This document shows positions 56,561-64,000 of a DNA stretch of 64,000 nt, one piece after another. This DNA comes from Alcanivorax quisquiliarum. Its GTDB lineage: Bacteria; Pseudomonadota; Gammaproteobacteria; Pseudomonadales; Alcanivoracaceae. A model generated the notes under the pieces. That model worked only from the letters and a program-made list of their open reading frames with translations, made no database searches and had not been told where the DNA came from. Position numbers and translations under genes: made by a program. The stretch is taken from assembly GCF_023051175.1 (NCBI RefSeq), contig NZ_JALKII010000002.1:1-64000 (forward strand), read 5' to 3'. Each line of letters begins with the position of its first letter. The stretch's first letter is position 1.

Positions 56561-57562
56561 ATGCCGCAGCCACCCACCGTCACACCCCGCTTCAGCCAGG
56601 CTATCTTGCAAGCCGCCACGCGGCTGGGCGTTTCTCTGCCGGCGGCCTTGCACGAAGCACTGGCGCCCGAGCTGCTGCCGGAGCGGATGCCGCTGGCGGC
56701 ACAGGATCAGCTCTGGGCCGCCTTGAGCGAAGCCAGCGGTGATCCGCTGATCGGCCTGCGAGTGGGCCTGGAAATTCAGGTGGGGCACCTTGATAGCGTG
56801 GGCTTGCTGCTGATGAGCTGCGACACGCTTGGCGGCGCGCTGGAAGCGCTGCTGGAATATTTCCCGATCATCAGCGAAGGCAGCCATTTCGAAACCGAGC
56901 CGCTGCCCGACGGCCTGCGCCTGCACTACCGCCCCGGCTTCGATACGCTGGTGGAAATCCGCGCAGAGGCGGTGCTGGGCTGCCTGGTGCATTTGTCGCG
57001 GTGGATGACCGGCCACCAGTTTGCGCCCACGGAGCTTGGCTTTCGCCATGCCGCTCGCGCCGACATGACCCGGTATCGGGCATTGCTCGATTGCCCGCTT
57101 GAGTTCGGACAGGCCAGCTATTATCTGGTCTACCGTTCAGCTGATCTGGATATTCCGCTGATTCAGGCCAACGCGGCCATGCGTGAGCATTTGCGTGGTG
57201 TTGCCGATGCCATGCTGGCCAATCTCCACAGCGACAGTGCCAGCCTGGCGCACAAGGTGGGCGCGCTGGTGCGGGCACACCCCGAGTGGGGCAAGGAACG
57301 GGTGGCAGAGCAGTTGGGGCTGAGCGGGCGACATCTCAACCGGCGGCTGGCCGAGGAAGGCAGCAGCTTCAAATTGCTGCGCGATGCCACGCTGCTAAGC
57401 ATGGCTGAGGAGCGGCTACGCGGGGATCAGCGCATCGCCGAGATTGCCGAGGCGCTGGGTTTTTCCGATGAGAGCGCGTTTGCCAAAGCCTTCAAACGCT
57501 GGGCTGGCGTGACGCCGGCCCGGTTCCGGGAACGCGGGCCGGCAGCCAATGATCAGACCTGA
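56561..57562 (+). CDS. AraC family regulator
   Basis: This 333-residue regulator has the Arabinose_bd-type N-terminal domain (DPLIGLRVGLEIQVGHLDSVGLLLMSC) and two C-terminal helix-turn-helix motifs: KERVAEQLGLSGRHLNRRL and RIAEIAEALGFSDESAFAKAFKRWAG. It resembles regulators of the OruR/ArgR-like AraC group found beside lipid or amino acid oxidation genes. The start at 56561 follows AGGATATACGG. It is divergent from the FMO operon, its likely target, and its end overlaps the convergent metY end by 10 bp. Confidence 0.9.
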   Translation: MPQPPTVTPRFSQAILQAATRLGVSLPAALHEALAPELLPERMPLAAQDQLWAALSEASGDPLIGLRVGLEIQVGHLDSVGLLLMSCDTLGGALEALLEYFPIISEGSHFETEPLPDGLRLHYRPGFDTLVEIRAEAVLGCLVHLSRWMTGHQFAPTELGFRHAARADMTRYRALLDCPLEFGQASYYLVYRSADLDIPLIQANAAMREHLRGVADAMLANLHSDSASLAHKVGALVRAHPEWGKERVAEQLGLSGRHLNRRLAEEGSSFKLLRDATLLSMAEERLRGDQRIAEIAEALGFSDESAFAKAFKRWAGVTPARFRERGPAANDQT

Positions 57563-58821
57563 TCCAGCGCCTGGGTGATATCCGCCAGAATATCATCCAC
57601 ATGCTCGATGCCGATCGACAGGCGCACCAGATCCGCCGACACCCCCGCCTTTTTCAGCTCGTCATCATTGAGCTGACGGTGCGTGGTAGTGGCCGGATGG
57701 CACGCCAGCGTTTTCGCATCACCAATATTGACCAGCCGCTTCACCATTTGCAGCGCATCAATAAAGCGTGCGCCCGCTTCCCGCCCGCCCTGAACACCAA
57801 AGCTGAGGATGGAAGCTGGCGTACCACGCATATAACGTTGTGCGAGCGCGTGGTAAGGATCATCTTTCAGGCCGGCATACTTCACCCACTCCACCTTGCT
57901 GTGGCCTTTCAGGTATTCCGCCACTTTCTGCGCATTCTCGCAGTGGCGCTCCATGCGCAGCGCCAGCGTTTCAATGCCCTGCAGGATCAGGAATGCGTTG
58001 AAAGGTGACAGCGCAGCGCCCATGTTGCGCAGCGGCACCACGCGAGCACGGCCGATAAAGGCAGCCTCGCCCAAGGCCTCTGTGTAGACAACGCCGTGGT
58101 AAGACGGATCAGGCTCATTGAATTGCGGGAAGCGCGGGTTGTCTTTCCACGGAAACTTGCCCGAATCCACAATGATGCCCGCCACTGTCGTGCCGTGGCC
58201 GCCCATGTATTTGGTCAGCGAATGCACCACGATATCGGCGCCAAAATCAAACGGCCGGCATAGCACCGGCGTGGCAACGGTGTTGTCGACGATGAGCGGC
58301 ACGCCTGCCTTGTGCGCCACATCGGCAAGCGCCTGGAGATCCAGCACGTTGCCGGCCGGGTTGCCGATTGATTCGCAGAACACCGCCCGCGTACGGTCAT
58401 CGATCAGCGCCGCGATGGCGGCCGGATCATCACCGTCAGCCATACGCACCTCAATGCCGAGTGTCGGCATGGTGTGGGCAAACAGGTTGTAAGTGCCGCC
58501 GTACAGCTGGCTTGTGGCAATAATATTATCGCCGACCCGGGCGAGCGTCTGGATGGCAGCTGTAATCGCCGCCATGCCCGATGCCATGGCCAGCGCGCCA
58601 ACACCGCCCTCCAGCTCCGCCACACGTTGTTCCAGCACGGCATTGGTAGGATTCATGATCCGGCTGTAAATATTCCCCGGCACCTTCAGATCAAACAGAT
58701 CTGCCCCGTGCTGGGTGTTGTCAAAGTAGTAGCTGGTGGTCTGGTAGATCGGCACCGCGACGGCATGAGTTTCCGGATCACCGGCAAAACCGCCGTGGAT
58801 GGCGATGGTTTCGGCTTTCAT
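57553..58821 (-). CDS. metY: O-acetylhomoserine sulfhydrylase MetY
   Basis: This 422-residue PLP enzyme makes homocysteine from O-acetylhomoserine and sulfide. The PLP lysine is in SLTKYMGGHG, and SRIMNPTNAVLEQRVAELEGG and the C-terminal LIRLSIGIEHVDDI-like segment (VRLSIGIEHVDDILADI) are conserved. Full length. It is 36 bp after the AraC gene at 58858-59715 on the same strand. Confidence 0.94.
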   Translation of the reverse strand: MKAETIAIHGGFAGDPETHAVAVPIYQTTSYYFDNTQHGADLFDLKVPGNIYSRIMNPTNAVLEQRVAELEGGVGALAMASGMAAITAAIQTLARVGDNIIATSQLYGGTYNLFAHTMPTLGIEVRMADGDDPAAIAALIDDRTRAVFCESIGNPAGNVLDLQALADVAHKAGVPLIVDNTVATPVLCRPFDFGADIVVHSLTKYMGGHGTTVAGIIVDSGKFPWKDNPRFPQFNEPDPSYHGVVYTEALGEAAFIGRARVVPLRNMGAALSPFNAFLILQGIETLALRMERHCENAQKVAEYLKGHSKVEWVKYAGLKDDPYHALAQRYMRGTPASILSFGVQGGREAGARFIDALQMVKRLVNIGDAKTLACHPATTTHRQLNDDELKKAGVSADLVRLSIGIEHVDDILADITQALDQV

Positions 58822-58857
58822 GAGATGTTGTACTCCCTGGGTTTCACTCAGGTAGCA

Positions 58858-59715
58858 CTATAGCGAACACAAGGGGCTGCTGGCCAAGCCCCCGGGCGGA
58901 GCGAGCCCCGCCTGGCCGGTGCAATCCAGAATATGGAACCCGCCAGCCATGTATTCCGAGGGCAGTGCATCGAACATCTCGCGGGTCGTGCGCACCAGAT
59001 GAGGCTGATCGTAAAAGCGGCTGGCCGCCGCCAGCGCCGAAACGCTCATGCCGCTGCGCCAGAGATGAAACAACTCGGCAGCCTTGAGGTGCAAGAGAAA
59101 GCGCCGCAGGGTTACGCCGGTCTGCTCGCGGAACAGCCGCGCCAGGCGCGAGGCGGATAGCGCCACCGGCTCGGCCAGAGCCGCCACATCCAGCTGCTCC
59201 GGCGGTGCATCACGCAGCAGTTTTGCCACCACACGCACTCGTGCATCCAGCGGCGGCGCCGGGCAGCGCAGCCTCTCCAGCAGCGCCGCCCGCAAGGCGC
59301 CGGCAGCCGTGGCATCCGGTTGCGCCAGCACGGCCTCCGCCATGGCCACCCAGGCAGCATCGAAGGGCAGGTCGCAGCTTTCGCGACCGTTTGCAAGATG
59401 CCCGGCAACGGCGAGCCAGGCGTCGGTATCAGGATCAAGGTGGGCGATCAGCATCGCGCCATCGGCTGGCGGCGTCAGCGCCTGCGGCACTTCTGGTGCC
59501 ACCAGCGCCAGACGCGTCAGGCGCTGTTCGCCGCGTACTTCCAGCTCAAAAGGTTGATGCAGGCCGCACAGCAACGAGGCTGCCACATGCCGATGGGGCC
59601 GGTTGGCCTGTGGCCGGCCGATAAACAGCCAGTCGCCGCGCCACAGACACAACACGCCATTCAAGGGCTGGCCAGACAATTCAGCGATGCAGGGCGTAAG
59701 GCACCCGCAAGCCAA
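58858..59715 (-). CDS. AraC family regulator
   Basis: This ~285-residue protein has a cupin-like N-terminal part (ANRPHRHVAASLLCGL and FELEVRGEQ) and an AraC helix-turn-helix C-terminus (ARLFREQTGVTLRRFLLHLKAAE). The ATG at 59715 overlaps the end of the Mpo1-like gene by 35 bp; TTG at 59664 or GTG at 59655 would avoid this and start directly before the recognisable domain. The target is unknown, and metY downstream is one candidate. Confidence 0.82.
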   Translation of the reverse strand: MACGCLTPCIAELSGQPLNGVLCLWRGDWLFIGRPQANRPHRHVAASLLCGLHQPFELEVRGEQRLTRLALVAPEVPQALTPPADGAMLIAHLDPDTDAWLAVAGHLANGRESCDLPFDAAWVAMAEAVLAQPDATAAGALRAALLERLRCPAPPLDARVRVVAKLLRDAPPEQLDVAALAEPVALSASRLARLFREQTGVTLRRFLLHLKAAELFHLWRSGMSVSALAAASRFYDQPHLVRTTREMFDALPSEYMAGGFHILDCTGQAGLAPPGGLASSPLCSL

Positions 59716-60175
59716 GCCGTGCGGCGATTTCGACGCACACGAAAATCGGCCCGATCAGCAAAAACACCAGATCTTCGACAAAGGAGGGCTTCTTGCCTTC
59801 CACCTTGTGCCCCCACACCTGCACGGCCCAGGCCACCACCCACACCACCAGCGAAATCCAGAACAACGACCAGCCGGCGCTCTGGATGGCAAGGATGCCG
59901 GCCACCGATGCGGCAAACCACGCCACCATCAGCAGGAACACGCCAAAGGAGAGGCGCAGGTAAACAATTGCCGAAAGAGCACCGAGCACCGTGGCACCGT
60001 TCACCCAACGGGCCGCGCCGCCTTCCAGCCCCAGCCACTGCCCGATGGGCACCAGCCACAACAGGCCCAGGGTGGAGAAAAAGATCGCCGGCACGCAGAA
60101 GAAGTGCACCCACTGGTTCACCGGATTTTGGTGGCTCTCGCCGTAATCAGCCAGAAATTGCTGCAAGTTGCGCAT
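59681..60175 (-). CDS. Mpo1-like (DUF962) membrane protein
   Basis: This 164-residue protein opens MRNLQQFLADYGESHQNPVNQWVHFFCVPAIFF, matching the DUF962/Mpo1 signature with His at NQWVHFFCVP. Four hydrophobic segments follow, with VQVWGHKVEGKKPSFVEDLVFLLIGP near the end. Yeast Mpo1 is an iron-dependent dioxygenase that shortens 2-hydroxy fatty acids; the bacterial role is not established. The His residues near the N-terminus and in WGHK support enzyme function. Confidence 0.88.
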   Translation of the reverse strand: MRNLQQFLADYGESHQNPVNQWVHFFCVPAIFFSTLGLLWLVPIGQWLGLEGGAARWVNGATVLGALSAIVYLRLSFGVFLLMVAWFAASVAGILAIQSAGWSLFWISLVVWVVAWAVQVWGHKVEGKKPSFVEDLVFLLIGPIFVCVEIAARLGLRVPYALHR

Positions 60176-60305
60176 GATTCCTCCCTGCCCTGCGGGCTGT
60201 TATTCGAATATAGCCTGATATTAGGCATTCCCACCGTGCTCAGGCTTGTATGAAAACGCTACCCTATCTTCGGCCCTGCCCGCCGGAGCCGCAACCTGAC
60301 CGGCA

Positions 60306-61172
60306 CTAGGCCAACGGCGGCTCCGGCCAGAAATCGAACTGATCCGGCACGGTTTCCGACACTTTGGCGCTAAATACCGGGTCCCGCTTTTCCAGAAAGG
60401 CGCGAAAGCCGTCGCGGCCATCCAAGCGCTCACTAGTGATATACATCAGGCGGGAATCCACACAGTGGGCCTGCATGGGGTGTTCAAAAGAGGGGTTACG
60501 CCACAGCATCTGCCGCGTGAGCGCCAGCGATACCGCCGAGGTTTTGTGCAGCAGCTTTTGCGCCAGCGCGTAGGCCGCTGGCAACACATCTTCTTTTTCC
60601 GTCACGGTGCGGAACAGGCCCTTTTCCTGGCCCTCCTCTGCACTGAAAATTTCACCGGAGAGCATCCACTCGAGAGCAACCTGCATCCCCACCAACCGAG
60701 GCAGGAACCAGCTGGAACACGCCTCCGGCACAATGCCACGCTGGCTGAACACAAAACCCACCTTGGCGCCGGCCGCGGCAATGCGGAAATCCATCGGCAG
60801 TGTCATGGTGATGCCCACGCCGATAGCTGCCCCGTTGATCGCCGCTATTACGGGCTTTTTCGAGCGATAAAGCGCCAGTGACAGCTCGCCCCCGGAATCA
60901 CGAATCTGCGTAATATCCAGCACTTCACCCTGGGGCGTATCGTAGCCAAAGATGTTGCCCTCCGGGCGGTCCAACTCCATACCGGCACAAAACACCCGGC
61001 CGGCCCCGGTGACAACGATCACGCCTATATCATCGTCTTCATTGGCTCGCTGCAACGCGTGCAGCATCTCGTCGCGCATCCGCAGCGTCCATGCATTGAG
61101 CCGCTCCGGGCGGTTGAGTGTGATTGTCAGGATACGATCACTGACCTGATAGAGAATGTCGTGGTATTGCAT
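60306..61172 (-). CDS. Enoyl-CoA hydratase/isomerase family protein
   Basis: This 288-residue crotonase-fold protein has VIVVTGAGRVFCAGMEL and AINGAAIGVGITMTLPMDFRIAA, the CoA-binding and oxyanion-hole segments, and FSQRGIVPEACSSWFLPRLVG with the usual Glu. It probably hydrates or isomerises an acyl-CoA in lipid catabolism. It is a single gene. Confidence 0.9.
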   Translation of the reverse strand: MQYHDILYQVSDRILTITLNRPERLNAWTLRMRDEMLHALQRANEDDDIGVIVVTGAGRVFCAGMELDRPEGNIFGYDTPQGEVLDITQIRDSGGELSLALYRSKKPVIAAINGAAIGVGITMTLPMDFRIAAAGAKVGFVFSQRGIVPEACSSWFLPRLVGMQVALEWMLSGEIFSAEEGQEKGLFRTVTEKEDVLPAAYALAQKLLHKTSAVSLALTRQMLWRNPSFEHPMQAHCVDSRLMYITSERLDGRDGFRAFLEKRDPVFSAKVSETVPDQFDFWPEPPLA

Positions 61173-61279
61173 CGATGCTCTCCGGCATAGCGCGAAAGCA
61201 TCGACGATAGCAGCGGCCCGTGGCGAGCCCCATGACCAAAACTACCTGCGCGCTCGCCGGTCGGCAAACACGCAGCAGA

Positions 61280-61684
61280 TCAATCGCACTGGTTGCGATT
61301 GTCCTTCAGCACCGTGAGCACCTGGCTGCGCAGCAACAGCCCGACCAGACGCTGGCTTTCATCCACTACGGGATACACTTTCGGCTTCTGCTTGACCATC
61401 ATTTCGGCCATATCCACGACCGACGCTTCCGGCGATACCGTCAGCGGCTCCCGATGCATCACATCGTCGACCTTCGGGGAGCCTTCGCAGTGATAGCTGG
61501 AAACCAGCAAGCTGCGCAGGCAATCCTGCTCGGAGACAAAACCGACCACGCGGGATTCAGCATCCACCACCGGCAAGCCGGTAATCTTGTGTCGCAACAA
61601 CGTTTCCACCACCGTGGTAATGGCTGTCCCCAGCGCGATGGACGGCGAATGACGCGCCATCACTTCCTTCACTACCAACCCCAT
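61280..61684 (-). CDS. Tandem CBS-domain protein
   Basis: This 134-residue protein is made of two CBS domains: KEVMARHSPSIALGTAITTVVETLLRHKITGLPVVDAESRVVGFVSEQD and VDDVMHREPLTVSPEASVVDMAEMMVKQKPKVYPVVDESQRLVGLLLRSQ. Stand-alone CBS pairs bind adenine nucleotides and regulate partners that are often not adjacent. The partner here is unknown. Confidence 0.92.
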   Translation of the reverse strand: MGLVVKEVMARHSPSIALGTAITTVVETLLRHKITGLPVVDAESRVVGFVSEQDCLRSLLVSSYHCEGSPKVDDVMHREPLTVSPEASVVDMAEMMVKQKPKVYPVVDESQRLVGLLLRSQVLTVLKDNRNQCD

Positions 61685-61851
61685 TACTACACTCCTCGCT
61701 CATTCAAAGACGACAGGCAACCCTGTCGGCCCTGGCCTTGCCTCACCACGCCCTGCCCGGAAGGCACGAGGCGCCCGGCTCAAGCCTGGTCGCTCATCGT
61801 CCACCGCCGTGGGCAACCTACATGCCCGCGGCGGTGTGCAGCTGCTGGCTA

Positions 61852-62295
61852 TCAGCCCAGATGCGCAGTCAGCATCCAGACCGTTTTTTCATGCAGCTCG
61901 ATTCGTCCGCCAGCCAAGGATGCCGTGCCCTCATCGTTATGCTCCTGCGCCACACGCAGCACACGATCTGACTGCTCGGCGCACAATTTGTGATCCGCCG
62001 CCAGCTCGGCCAGCATCGCCTGCGCATCCGGCTCGCCTTCGGCGTCCTTCACCTGAGAAAGCCGTGCGAATTCAGCGTAAGAACCCGGCGCACGATGACC
62101 CAGCGCACGAATGCGCTCAGCGATCTCATCTACCGCCGTGGCCAGCTCGGTGTACTGCTCCTCGAACATCGTATGCAGCGCATGGAAGTGCGGGCCGGTG
62201 ACGTTCCAGTGAAAATTATGGGTTTTCAGATACAGGGTGTAGCTTTCCGCCAACAAGCGAGCCAACGCCGCCGCGACTTCCGGATTGCGATTCAT
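61852..62295 (-). CDS. dps: Dps family DNA-binding ferritin
   Basis: This 147-residue miniferritin has YLKTHNFHWNVTGPHFHALHTMFEEQYTELATAVDEIAERIRALG, with the His/Asp/Glu ferroxidase ligands at the subunit interface. It stores iron and protects DNA in stationary phase. GGAGG stands close to the ATG at 62295. Confidence 0.93.
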   Translation of the reverse strand: MNRNPEVAAALARLLAESYTLYLKTHNFHWNVTGPHFHALHTMFEEQYTELATAVDEIAERIRALGHRAPGSYAEFARLSQVKDAEGEPDAQAMLAELAADHKLCAEQSDRVLRVAQEHNDEGTASLAGGRIELHEKTVWMLTAHLG

Positions 62296-62593
62296 GAAAC
62301 CACCTCCTTGATTACTTTATTCCTGGCTGGCCCAGGCGCGTGCCAATGATAATGACACACCCCACACAGAACGAAAACGTGCCTCCAGAGCACCGGGCAC
62401 CTCGGCAAAGCACCACAAAAACCCCGCACTCCACTACGCCGCCCCGCTCCCTGTCACGACTAATCGCCGCCAGAACAACGACTTGCCGATTAATATAACC
62501 CTGCCGAGCACATTGATCCATCAAAAGGACACCAAGGCACCCATAGCATAAAGCTATCAGCTCGCCCATTTTCGCCAGCAGCACGACTCCCCC
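62296..62593. other. Non-coding region between dps and the tRNA-Ser promoter
   Basis: No gene is recognised. It would contain the dps promoter near its left end (AT-richer TGATTACTTTATTCC) and then GC-rich, unstructured sequence up to the tRNA promoter. Confidence 0.4.
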
Positions 62594-62622
62594 TCGTCAA
62601 GCCCGCAGCAGGCGGGTAGAAT
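62594..62622 (+). promoter_or_regulatory. Probable tRNA-Ser promoter
   Basis: TCGTCA (62594-62599) and TAGAAT (62617-62622) form a -35/-10 pair with 17-bp spacing. It stands just before the repeat array, 61 bp before the first tRNA fragment and about 415 bp before the intact tRNA, so the array would be transcribed as a leader. Confidence 0.45.
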
Positions 62623-62630
62623 GCCGCCTC

Positions 62631-63058
62631 CGCAAGCACCGCCGGCAAAGCTCAGCAGGTCGGTGGTGCAGAAAGTTTTTATGGAGAGGTGGCTGAGCGG
62701 TTGACGCAAGGCCGCCGTCAGCGGCCGCAGCGAACATCGCCGCAGCGCGGTGATGGCCCCGAAGGGGTGAGGCGCAAAGCGCCGAATCAAGCGCACGACT
62801 GCGGTGCGCAAGCACCGCCGGCAGAACTCAGCAGGTCGGTGGTGCAGGAAAGTTTTTATGGAGAGGTGGCTGAGTGGTTGACGCAAGGCCGCCATCGGCG
62901 GCCACAGCGAACATCGCCGCCACGCGGTGATGGCCCCGAAGGGGTGAGGCGCAAAGCGCCGAATCAAGCGCACGACTGCGGTGCGCAAGCACCGCCGGCA
63001 GAACTCAGCAGGTCGGTGGTGCAGGAAAGTTTTTATGGAGAGGTGGCTGAGTGGTTGA
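62631..63058. repeat. 177-bp tandem repeat with truncated tRNA-Ser 5' copies
   Basis: Units start at 62631, 62807 and 62984 (the last ends inside the intact tRNA). Each has a 22-nt copy of the tRNA-Ser 5' end, acceptor strand plus D-arm, at 62683, 62860 and 63037. In the first two copies the sequence leaves the tRNA after GGTTGA and enters about 85 bp of GC-rich filler. It re-enters with AGCGCACGACT, which is also in the tRNA anticodon arm. Open frames across this region are artefacts of the repeat. Confidence 0.88.
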
Positions 63059-63127
63059 AAGCGCACGACTCGAAATCGTGTTTACGTTAGTAGCGTAACG
63101 AGGGTTCGAATCCCTCCCTCTCCGCCA
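63037..63127 (+). tRNA. tRNA-Ser(CGA)
   Basis: The acceptor GGAGAGG pairs with CCTCTCC, the discriminator is G and CCA is encoded. The anticodon stem is CACGA/TCGTG with loop CTCGAAA, giving anticodon CGA for the codon UCG. A long variable arm (TTACG/CGTAA) and T-arm GAGGG-TTCGAAT-CCCTC complete a class II serine tRNA. It is followed by a terminator. Confidence 0.96.
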
Positions 63128-63135
63128 TAAACACG

Positions 63136-63162
63136 AAGCCCGGCTAAAAGCCGGGTTTTTTT
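63136..63162 (+). terminator. Rho-independent terminator of tRNA-Ser
   Basis: AAGCCCGGCT-AAA-AGCCGGGTT is a strong stem followed by a run of seven T, 9 nt after the tRNA CCA. Confidence 0.9.
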
Positions 63163-63232
63163 GTTTATGCAGCATGCGGATAAAAGCCCACGGCTTCAAC
63201 CGATCCTGCGAAGCAAGCAGAAGGTATCTCAC

Positions 63233-63282
63233 AGCGCAGCGAAGACGACCCCGAAAGGGTTAGGGCACAGAGCGCCGAACAA
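63233..63282. repeat. Diverged copy of the repeat filler, downstream of tRNA
   Basis: CAGCGAAGACGACCCCGAAA and the following AGAGCGCCGAACAA resemble the filler inside the 177-bp units (CAGCGAACATCG, GGCCCCGAAGGGGTGAGG, AGCGCCGAATCAA). This suggests the filler was copied from sequence that once followed the tRNA. Confidence 0.45.
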
Positions 63283-63324
63283 TCTTTCCCCCGATCCTGA
63301 CAGAGGCCCATTACGCACTCAATC

Positions 63325-63858
63325 CTACGAGTCTTTCATGCCAACAAGGCCCTCAAGACAATCGGAAAAATAATCGCCGTTAGCCAGATAAACCCTGCCT
63401 GTTTTCTTATCCAGCAGCTGGTAGTTACCATTTTTTTTGGAAAGCAGGCTTGTCCTATACAGATGTCTTTTCCAAAAAGGGAAGGGCGCTGTTTTTGAAA
63501 CACTAACATCACCAAACTCCCATCTAATATCTTTCCCAGAGTAATCTTTGGAAAATATTCTGCCACTCTCAGAAACCTTCAAAAACATAATACTTCTCCT
63601 TCCTTCAAAAAACATTATCGGGCAAACAAGCGAGAGGTAGATCAAATAGAGGAAAACCCAAAAAAACATAGCATCTTCTTTGGTAAACTCTCCTTTAGAC
63701 CCGAAAAAAGGGAAGTCTCCCCACATATAGCGAAATGCCACAAAGATAAAAAGAAATGAAAATGGGATCGACACCCTCAAATCGAATAAAAACTCAGTTC
63801 CGCTTTTGAAGTAGCGCTTGTCGTAACATCTGCTCGAAGGCACTGCTTTACCTCCCAT
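63325..63858 (-). CDS. Small two-TM protein of unknown function (possible immunity protein)
   Basis: This 177-residue protein has two hydrophobic segments near residues 27-47 and 61-84 and a soluble C-terminal half rich in Lys, Tyr and Phe (KNGNYQLLDKKTGRVYLANGDY). No known family is recognised. The DNA is clearly richer in A and T than the rest of the window, which suggests recent acquisition. The start at 63858 overlaps by 11 bp the stop of the partial gene to its right, so the two are coupled. A small membrane protein behind a larger Gly-rich protein resembles an effector-immunity pair; this is inference. Confidence 0.65.
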   Translation of the reverse strand: MGGKAVPSSRCYDKRYFKSGTEFLFDLRVSIPFSFLFIFVAFRYMWGDFPFFGSKGEFTKEDAMFFWVFLYLIYLSLVCPIMFFEGRRSIMFLKVSESGRIFSKDYSGKDIRWEFGDVSVSKTAPFPFWKRHLYRTSLLSKKNGNYQLLDKKTGRVYLANGDYFSDCLEGLVGMKDS

Positions 63859-64000
63859 ACATTTGTTGGCCAGCTACGTTGGCCGTCGTTCCAACCATTG
63901 CGGAACGACCGGAAGTTACTATCATCGCTGTAACTCCTGAGCCAGCTCCGTAAGTCAAACCAGCAGATGCAGAGCCACCTACCGCAGAACCTATCACGCT
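63848..64000 (-). CDS. C-terminus of a Gly/Ala-rich protein (partial, runs off the window)
   Basis: The last 50 codons read in one frame: SVIGSAVGGSASAGLTYGAG, then a Val/Thr-rich stretch, ending GTTANVAGQQMYGR before TAA. The small-residue, hydrophobic pattern occurs in the membrane-spanning or linker parts of secreted effectors and colicin-like toxins, but the piece is too short for a family call. It overlaps the following gene by 11 bp. Confidence 0.5.
   Translation of the reverse strand, partial: SVIGSAVGGSASAGLTYGAGSGVTAMIVTSGRSAMVGTTANVAGQQMYGR

Noticed and set aside
62683-62704. Possible extra tRNA-Ser gene
   Set aside because: Only the acceptor 5' strand and D-arm are present; anticodon, variable and T arms are missing.
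62557-63066. Minus-strand open frame with an internally repeated protein
   Set aside because: The protein repeat is only the 177-bp DNA repeat read through the tRNA-Ser region.
1-64000. CRISPR array
   Set aside because: No series of short regularly spaced repeats was seen; the 77-bp, 177-bp and 9-12-bp repeats do not fit.
1-64000. Insertion sequences or prophage genes
   Set aside because: I saw no transposase, integrase or phage structural gene, despite the island-like left and right edges.

Overview
The window looks like a chromosomal segment of a GC-rich gammaproteobacterium, most like a marine hydrocarbon-degrader of the Alcanivorax type. This placement is an inference from gene content (PagL, MltF, PykA, benzoate/catechol genes, several lipid-type oxidoreductases); no rRNA gene is present.

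Positions 1-21300 form a defence island that is less GC-rich than the rest. A 77-bp direct repeat and a tRNA-3'-end-like CCA with a terminator sit at the left edge. All genes from 20491 down to 251 read on the minus strand: hsdR, a YhcG-type PD-(D/E)XK nuclease, hsdM, hsdS, a 47-codon stub of an AAA ATPase, a HelD/UvrD-like helicase with an inserted nuclease-like domain and zinc ribbons, a stub of a DUF262 gene, then druH and druE (type III Druantia). A frameshifted sigma-54 activator lies upstream of hsdR. The island therefore holds two complete defence systems plus decayed remnants of at least three other genes.

Positions 21300-26730 hold two wrbA paralogues, pagL, a TetR gene followed by two SRPBCC genes with a palindromic operator, and a double-hotdog thioesterase.

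Positions 26732-38899 encode complete benzoate catabolism: BenABCD (benzoate to catechol), CatA, CatB and CatC (catechol to the enol-lactone), CatD, CatIJ (CoA transferase) and PcaF (thiolase). Regulators are a LysR protein (CatR/BenM type) and an IclR protein (PcaR type). A shared TGTTC-N7-GAACA palindrome lies in the catI-iclR intergenic region (three copies) and, in a diverged form, upstream of catD, which suggests one IclR regulon.

Positions 39051-62295 are mostly housekeeping and accessory genes: ribA, pykA, a penicillin-acylase lipoprotein, a Kazal-like lipoprotein, mltF, an NTT-family transporter, an aldo/keto reductase, a glutathione peroxidase, a GNAT protein, a tightly overlapped operon (FMO, bile-acid-type symporter, epimerase, SDR, TSUP permease) with a divergent AraC gene, metY, a second AraC gene, an Mpo1-like protein, an enoyl-CoA hydratase, a CBS protein and a Dps protein.

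The right edge has an intact tRNA-Ser(CGA) preceded by a 177-bp tandem repeat that carries truncated 5' copies of the tRNA. After its terminator comes an AT-richer two-gene unit running off the window: the Gly/Ala-rich C-terminus of an unknown protein overlapping a small two-TM protein, a layout that could be effector and immunity.
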